Of a stretch of DNA of 64,000 bases, positions 58,473 to 64,000 are shown piece after piece (position 1 is the stretch's first letter; every line of letters starts with the position of its first letter). Made by a program: the position numbers and the translations under genes. Origin of the DNA: Paratrimastix pyriformis (taxonomy: Eukaryota > Preaxostyla > Paratrimastigidae); assembly GCA_027972325.1 (NCBI GenBank), contig JAPMOS010000080.1, positions 62,001-126,000 of the forward strand, written 5' to 3'. The notes below the pieces were generated by a model, which was not told the origin of the DNA, did not search any database, and saw only the letters and a list, made by a program, of their open reading frames with translations.

Positions 58473-58665
58473 CTAATCTGTCGGGAAGGGTGAGGACGGT
58501 GGGGAGGATGTGTCAGACAGACCATCCTCGCCATTGTTGCCGTGGCCATTGTTGCCGTTGTTGCCGTTGTTGCCGTGGCCGTTGTTGCCGTTGTTGCCAT
58601 TGTTGCCGTGGCCATTGTTGCCGTTGTTGCCGTTGTTGCCATTGTTGCCGTGGCCGTTGTTGCCA

Positions 58666-58736
<71 letters not shown>

Positions 58737-59108
58737 ATTGTTGCCGTGGCCGTTGTTGCCGTTGTTGCCATTGTTGCCGTGGCCATTGTTGCCATTGTTG
58801 CCGTTGTTGCCATTGTTGCCGTGGCCATTGTTGCCATTGTTGCCATTGTTGCCATTGTTGCCGTGGCCGTTGTTGCCGTTGTTGCCATTGTTGCCGTGGC
58901 CATTGTTGCCATTGTTGCCGTGGCCATTGTTGCCATTGTTGCCGTGGCCATTGTTGCCATTGTTGCCATTGTTGCCATTGTTGCCGTGGCCGTTGTTGCC
59001 GTTGTTGCCGTGGCCGTTGTTGCCGTTGTTGCCGTGGCCGTTGTTGCCGTTGTTGCCGTGGCCGTTGTTGCCATTGTTGCCGTGGCCGTTGTTGCCATTG
59101 TTGCCGTG

Positions 59109-59140
<32 letters not shown>

Positions 59141-59763
59141 GGCCGTTGTTGCCGTTGTTGCCGTGGCCGTTGTTGCCGTTGTTGCCGTGGCCATTGTTGC
59201 CATTGTTGCCGTGGCCATTGTTGCCATTGTTGCCGTGGCCATTGTTGCCGTTGCAGTGGCCAAAGTCAAACTGGTCGTCGAAGCAGTTGTCGTCGTCGTT
59301 CATGTACCCACCGCCGTAGCCGCCATGGGGCTTGCAGGGCTTGCAGGGCTCATAGCAAGGCTTCTTGCAGGGCTCATAGCAAGGCTTCTTGCAGGGCTCA
59401 AAGCAAGACTTCTTGCAGGGCTCAAAGCAAGACTTCTTGCAGGGCTCATAGCAAGACTTCTTGCAGGGCTCATAGCAAGACTTCTTGTAGGGCTCATAGC
59501 ATGACTTCTTGCAGGGCTCAAAGCAAGACTTCTTGCAGTGCCCACCGTTGGAAGAGAAGCCAGTGCCATACCCGCCCGTCTTGCCGATCGCTGGCAAGAT
59601 GGGAGTTGGAAAAAAAGCAATGGTGAAGAAACAGACCACTCCGCGGCTCATCGTCGAAATCGAAACCTTGGAATGATCGCCCACCAAAACCCATCTTGTC
59701 GCTCCCCCACGCAAGGGCGGAGACCGCGAGAAGAGACAGGAGCAAAACGACGGCTGGTTTCAT
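58473..59763 (-). CDS. secreted Cys-repeat / Asn-Gly-His-repeat protein, 414 aa
   Basis: Exon 1 (59763-59637) begins with a clear signal peptide, MKPAVVLLLSLLAVSALA. Intron 59636-59591 (46 bp, GTCTGT...CAG) joins at phase 1 to exon 2 (59590-58473). The mature protein has about nine 8-residue repeats CKKSC(F/Y)EP, then a Gly/Tyr and Asp-rich linker, then about 240 residues of NGNNGH/NNGNNG units and an acidic Ser/Pro tail. Paired cysteines suggest disulfide-linked or matrix-forming behaviour; Asn/Gly/His repeats suggest a structural, adhesive or metal-binding role (inference). Family not recognised; candidates are cyst-wall or extracellular matrix proteins. A TATA-like element lies 43 bp upstream. 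Confidence 0.85.
58534..59256. repeat. coding 9/18-bp repeat for (NGNNGH)n
   Basis: Tandem TTGCCATTG and TTGCCGTTG units with TTGCCGTGGCC at His positions, all in frame. Long Leu/Pro, Val/Ala and Cys/His frames on + are its antisense shadows. Confidence 0.9.
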
Positions 59764-59805
59764 CGAAAAATCCGATTGGATGTGGTGGGAAGGCCACGAA
59801 AAATT

Positions 59806-59814
59806 CCTTTTATA
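59806..59814 (-). promoter_or_regulatory. TATA-like element (TATAAAAGG)
   Basis: On the minus strand TATAAAAGG lies 43 bp before the start codon at 59763 of the secreted repeat protein. It is the best TATA-like match I noticed in a proper position in this window, and would suit a highly expressed gene. Confidence 0.6.
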
Positions 59815-60316
59815 ATCGAAAGGGCGGGGCTCGTAGCTCTTGGACTGACAGGATCCTCCTACATTCTGCCTCAACCCCCGTTGTCTCTTCAGGCTGGACC
59901 CGACTGTTTCGTTTCTCTCAATGGTTGACCTTTCGCCTGCCCACTTCGGCGCTCACACGAGCGGAGGGACTCAAAGTCTTCAGGAGGGATGTCTCCACTG
60001 TAAATTTCGGGATCATTGCAAACAGCAATGCGATAAGCCGCATTGCTTCTGCCACACATGTCCTCACCGGCGTGCGTCGAACTCGACCTCGCCAATGCCT
60101 TTGAGACGCACAACCAGTGCCTCAGGGGCCACTGATCAAGGAGGCGGGCGGTATCAATATAATCAGGGCCCGTCGCCACCCTTTTCTCGATTTCCTCTCA
60201 AGTTCTGCTTTCAGATCGATTCGAGGTGTTCCCATGCCCCCATCCCGAGTTAGTGGACTCTCTCTTTTGCGGTCTGGAATGGGTTTGGGTTCAAAGATAG
60301 TCTCAAACCCCCCCAG
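59815..60316. other. between secreted repeat protein and PP2C; possible PP2C 5' exons
   Basis: A + frame from 59921 carries a Cys-rich stretch (CLHCKFRDHCKQQC then CFCHTCPHRR), and a - frame across 60179-59889 also looks protein-like. Neither joins the PP2C exon at 60317 in phase (it needs a one-base overhang), so I leave them uncalled. Confidence 0.35.
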
Positions 60317-60910
60317 GGTTGTACGACGGCCACGGGAGTCTTCCCTTCACGGAGAGCAAGAGCGGCGGGGCGATTGCCGAGTTTGTAAAAACCCACCTGC
60401 GCACCAATATCACCGACGCCATGGTCGATGTTGCCCGGGGCCTGTTGACCCGTGGCCTTGTCCGAAACCTCCGCACCCTCCACCACCCCCACTGCCCTCT
60501 GCCGGACCGGGTTCTACCACCGCGTCTCCACCACCCCCGGTCGAGCCGCCCGGGTCCCCGTCGATCTCACCCCCGGCTATGCGGACATCCCCCGTACCGG
60601 TGTCGGCCATCACCCCCCTGGCGGTGGTGGCTCCAACCCCTGTGGCGCCGATGAGCGTGCCCCTGTCGCCAATCAAGACGGCCCTCCTCGGGTCGCCCAG
60701 GGCCACGCTGGCTGATGCCCTGATGTCACTGACCGCTCCCCAGGTCCGTCTGTGGTGACTGGATTGATGAGTGGATGATTGGATGATGATGAGTGGCACT
60801 GACCGCGGTCCGTCTGTGGTGATGTGGATGCTGACTGGATGACGATGTTTGGATGTTGATAGTGGTGGTGGTGGTGACGATGATGATGACTGGATGATGA
60901 TGATGATGAT

Positions 60911-60963
<53 letters not shown>

Positions 60964-60992
60964 AATGATGATGATGGTGACTGGATGATGAT

Positions 60993-61082
<90 letters not shown>

Positions 61083-61186
61083 GATGATGATGATGATGCT
61101 GCTGATGATGCTGCTGATGATGCTGCTGATGATGACTGGATGATGATTGGATGATGTTGATGATGATGTTGATGGCTGGATGATGA

Positions 61187-61236
<50 letters not shown>

Positions 61237-62116
61237 CGATGATGATGATGATGATGATGATGATTGGATGATGATGATGATTGGATGATCTGGATGATGA
61301 TTGGATGATCTGGATGATGATCTGGATGCCCTGATGTCACTGACCGCACCACAGGTTCGTCTGTGGTCCTCGTCCGGCCCATCACGACCTCCCCCACGGT
61401 TATTTCATGGGCGGCGACGCAAGCATCATCCATCAACACTCAATCATCACCGCCACCCAATCATCCAAGAGTAATCATCATCGTCCAATCATCCCATAGC
61501 ATCCACTCCCCCCCACCACCACACACACACACACCCGCAGCTGCAGAAGGCGGTGGACATGGGATTCGAGAAGACCAACAGCCAGCTCCGGGAATATCTC
61601 CGGCAGGTCTCTGCCACCCCATCCGCCTGCCCCCCCCCCCCTCCCCCCCGGACAGACTGCCCCCCAGCTGCGGGAATATCTCCGGCAGGTCCCTGCCCCC
61701 CCCACTCCCCTCACCCCCCCCCCCCCCCGCCCCAGGCACATCGCTGGCCATGCCTGCTTGCTTGGCTTGTGGTTGCCACCACGGGACGACCTGCTGAACA
61801 AGGGAGGGGCGTTCTTTCTCACATTGTTGGCCTTGTCGTGCCCGCTTGGCTTTGTGTGTGTGCCGACCACAGAACGGCCTGCTCAACAAGGGAGGGGCGT
61901 TCGTTTCTCACACCGCCCTCTGCCCATTGTTGGCCTGTGTTGTCGTGTCTGCGTGGCTTGTGTGTGTGTCGACCACAGAACGACCTGCTCAACAAGGGCG
62001 CGGGCGGTACGACGGCAGTGGTGGCCCTGCTGCTTCCCACCCGAGGTCCGCTTCTTCGATGTTGATGTTGATGTTGATGTCTGTTGATGTTGATGTTGAT
62101 GTTGATTGGATGATGA

Positions 62117-62189
<73 letters not shown>

Positions 62190-62514
62190 GATTGGATGAT
62201 GATGATGACCTTGCTGAACAAGGGGCGCGGGCGGTACGACGGCAGTGGTGGCCCTGCTGCTTCCCACCCGAGGTCCGCAGATTTGGGTAGATGCCACATC
62301 ATCATCATGATCATCATCGTCATCGTCATGATCATCATCATCATCATCCAATCATCCAATCAGCATCATCCAATCAGCATCATCCAATCAGCATCATCCA
62401 ATCATCATCATCCAATCAGCATCATCCAATCAGCATCGTCATCATCATCAGCATCCAGTCATCATCCAGTCATCATCATCATCCAGTCATCATCATCATC
62501 CAGTCATCATCCAG

Positions 62515-62600
<86 letters not shown>

Positions 62601-62919
62601 GTCATCATCATCATCATCATCATCATCATCTATGTCTGTGTGTGTCACCGCTCTGCAGAGGCCCCCGATGCCCACGTGGCCAGCAGGCTGGTGGTCGCCT
62701 CAGTGGGTGATTCTCAAGTCCGCCTCGCCCGCCATCACCCCGACCTCCCCACCCGCCAGCTGCCTCCGATCCTCCCCTTCCTCATCCACGAATGGACCCA
62801 GCCAGCCATCCCCACTCCACCACCCTCTCAAGTGTGCTGAGCCATGCCCCATCACCTTACCCTCCAGTCCTGCGACACATGATTCCGTTCCTTCCTTCGT
62901 CCTGGTTGGACACACACAC

Positions 62920-62988
<69 letters not shown>

Positions 62989-63553
62989 ACAGACACACTC
63001 TGCTTTTAAGACGATCCCTGTTCCTTCCTTCTTCCTGTTTGGACACACACACGGACATACACACTCTGCTTTTAGACGATCCCTGTTCCTTCCTCCTTCC
63101 TATTTAGACACACACACACGGACATACACACTCTGCTTTTAAGACGACCCCTGTTCCTTCCTTCTTCTGCTTTTAACATGATCTCGTTCCTTCCTTCACA
63201 CACTCTTTTGTTAATGATTCCGCGATCCCAACCATCCGGCGTGCAGTCCTTCCTGGGGTGCTACTCGGACCACGACGTGACCTACTTCCCCATGAGCCGT
63301 AAGCACCACTGGTGCTGGCTGGTCCGTCCATCTTCCCCGTGATGATGATGATGACTGGATGATGATGATGATGATGATTGATGATGATGATTGATGATGA
63401 TGATTGGATGATTGGATGATGCTGATGATGCTGATGATGATGCTGATGATGCTGATGCTGATGATGATGATGATGACGACGACGACTGGATGACTGGATG
63501 ATGATGATGATGATGACTGGATGATGATGATGCTGATCCATGACGACGACTGG

Positions 63554-63585
<32 letters not shown>

Positions 63586-63769
63586 GATGATGACTGGATG
63601 ATGACTGGATGATGACTGGATGTTGATGATGACTGGATGATGATGATGATGACTGGATGATGATGATGATGACTGGATGATGACTGGATGACTGGATGAT
63701 TGGACGATGTTGATGTTGATGTTGATGATGATGATGATGATGATGATGACTGGATGATGAGGATGATGA

Positions 63770-63867
<98 letters not shown>

Positions 63868-64000
63868 CTGGATGATGATGATGACGACGACGACTGTCCA
63901 ACACGCACGCACACACGCACACACACACACATCAGGACGAGCACGCCCGGCTGAAGCAACACAATGCCGCCATCGTGAATGTGATGGGTTCGGAGTACCT
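60317..64000 (+). CDS. PP2C-type Ser/Thr protein phosphatase, partial (both ends open)
   Basis: Exons: from 60317 (LYDGHGSLPF, the metal-binding DGHG motif) into a Pro/Ser/Thr-rich insert ending at TAPQ just before GTCCGT near 60750; 61541-61606 (LQKAVDMGFEKTNSQLREYL); 61979-62045 (NKGAGGTTAVVALLL, the GTTAV motif); 62659-62717 (VASVGDSQ, the VGDS motif); 63247-63321 (SFLGCYSDHDVTYFP); 63936 onward (DEHARLKQHNAAI), cut by the window end. The last five exons are phase-consistent. Within the first exon the frame shifts between VDVARG and the Pro-rich insert, so an extra intron or an indel is present. PP2C enzymes are Mg/Mn-dependent monomeric phosphatases. The N-terminus is unresolved. Confidence 0.85.
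60850..61335. repeat. (GAT)n block in a PP2C intron
   Basis: GAT runs with GACTGGATGATG and GATGCTGCTGATG variants. At 61326-61360 a copy of the exon edge (GCCCTGATGTCACTGACCGC) reappears on the far side of the repeat. Confidence 0.95.
61783..62280 (+). repeat. tandem copies of the PP2C GTTAV exon
   Basis: The exon start (GACCTGCTCAACAAGGG) occurs at about 61788, 61878, 61982 and 62210. The copy at 61979-62045 has the right phase and full length; the one at 62210-62275 is almost full length but separated from it by the (TTG)n tract; the first two keep only about 25 bp. Confidence 0.85.
62101..62193. repeat. (TTG)n microsatellite
   Basis: About 25 uninterrupted TTG units between two copies of the PP2C exon. 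Confidence 0.95.
62296..62631. repeat. (ATC)n block with CCAATCAGC and CCAGTC units
   Basis: Fills the PP2C intron before the exon at 62659. Confidence 0.95.
62915..63150. repeat. (CA)n and about 65-bp repeats in a PP2C intron
   Basis: (CA)n at about 62921-62986, then three imperfect copies of ACTCTGCTTTTAAGACGATC...CCTTCCTTCTTCC with a short ACACACGGACATAC spacer. Confidence 0.9.
63342..63895. repeat. (GAT)n block in the last PP2C intron
   Basis: GAT/GACTGGAT/GATGCTGAT units with short GACGACGAC runs, ending about 40 bp before the acceptor at 63935. Confidence 0.95.

Noticed and set aside
58510-59626. Leu/Pro-, Val/Ala- and Cys/His-repeat frames on the + strand
   Set aside because: Antisense of the NGNNGH repeat of the secreted protein, whose minus-strand model has a signal peptide, a proper intron and a TATA element.

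Overview
The window is nuclear DNA of a microbial eukaryote. All genes I could model are split by GT-AG introns, most about 45-350 bp, expanded where they carry (ATC/GAT)n microsatellites. Coding sequence is GC-rich and there is no operon structure. The gene mix (RING-TRAF-LRR protein, GnT-I, Crinkler-like NTPase, kinase-like protein, very large iterative PKS with a fungal-FAS-type domain, PP2C) suggests a free-living protist. A Paratrimastix-like metamonad or an amoebozoan are guesses only. Nearly every intron starts GTC[C/T]G rather than GTAAGT, and this lineage-specific rule is what made the gene models below fall into phase.

Layout. 1-2305: minisatellites and no clear gene. 2306-19240 (+): one gene encoding RING finger, TRAF-type zinc fingers, coiled coil, ten 28-residue leucine-rich repeats each on its own 84-nt exon, and a C-terminal cap. 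The LRR exons sit in a tandem array of roughly 0.5-1.6 kb units whose introns are near-copies of one another. 20035-27357 (+): GnT-I (MGAT1-type) with a Cys-rich C-terminal domain like the end of MGAT5. 27358-32025: degenerate and low-complexity DNA with a few weak coding segments, including a degraded piece of the ZCCHC10-like gene. 32026-35298 (+): P-loop NTPase with a C-terminal SAP motif. 36354-38732 (-): kinase-like protein, convergent with it. 39280-40513 (+): unresolved coding-like locus. 41843-54999 (-): 15-exon polyketide synthase, about 3,459 residues, KS-AT-DH-MT-psiKR-ER-KR-ACP ending in a fungal FAS-beta-type malonyl/palmitoyl transferase. 56066-56692 (-): Pro-rich protein with an SS18/GIF-like segment. 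56829-58181 (+): ZCCHC10 homologue. 58473-59763 (-): secreted Cys-repeat and Asn/Gly/His-repeat protein. 60317-64000 (+): PP2C phosphatase running off the end.

Three things stand out. (1) The LRR exon array: about 23 of 28 codons are nearly invariant at the DNA level, while the exposed beta-strand codons, which lie directly either side of each intron, differ by multi-base non-synonymous changes. (2) The PKS that ends in a fungal FAS transferase. (3) The shifted 5' splice-site consensus. Several introns also contain tandem copies of the adjoining exon edge. No virus-like or LTR element was recognised.
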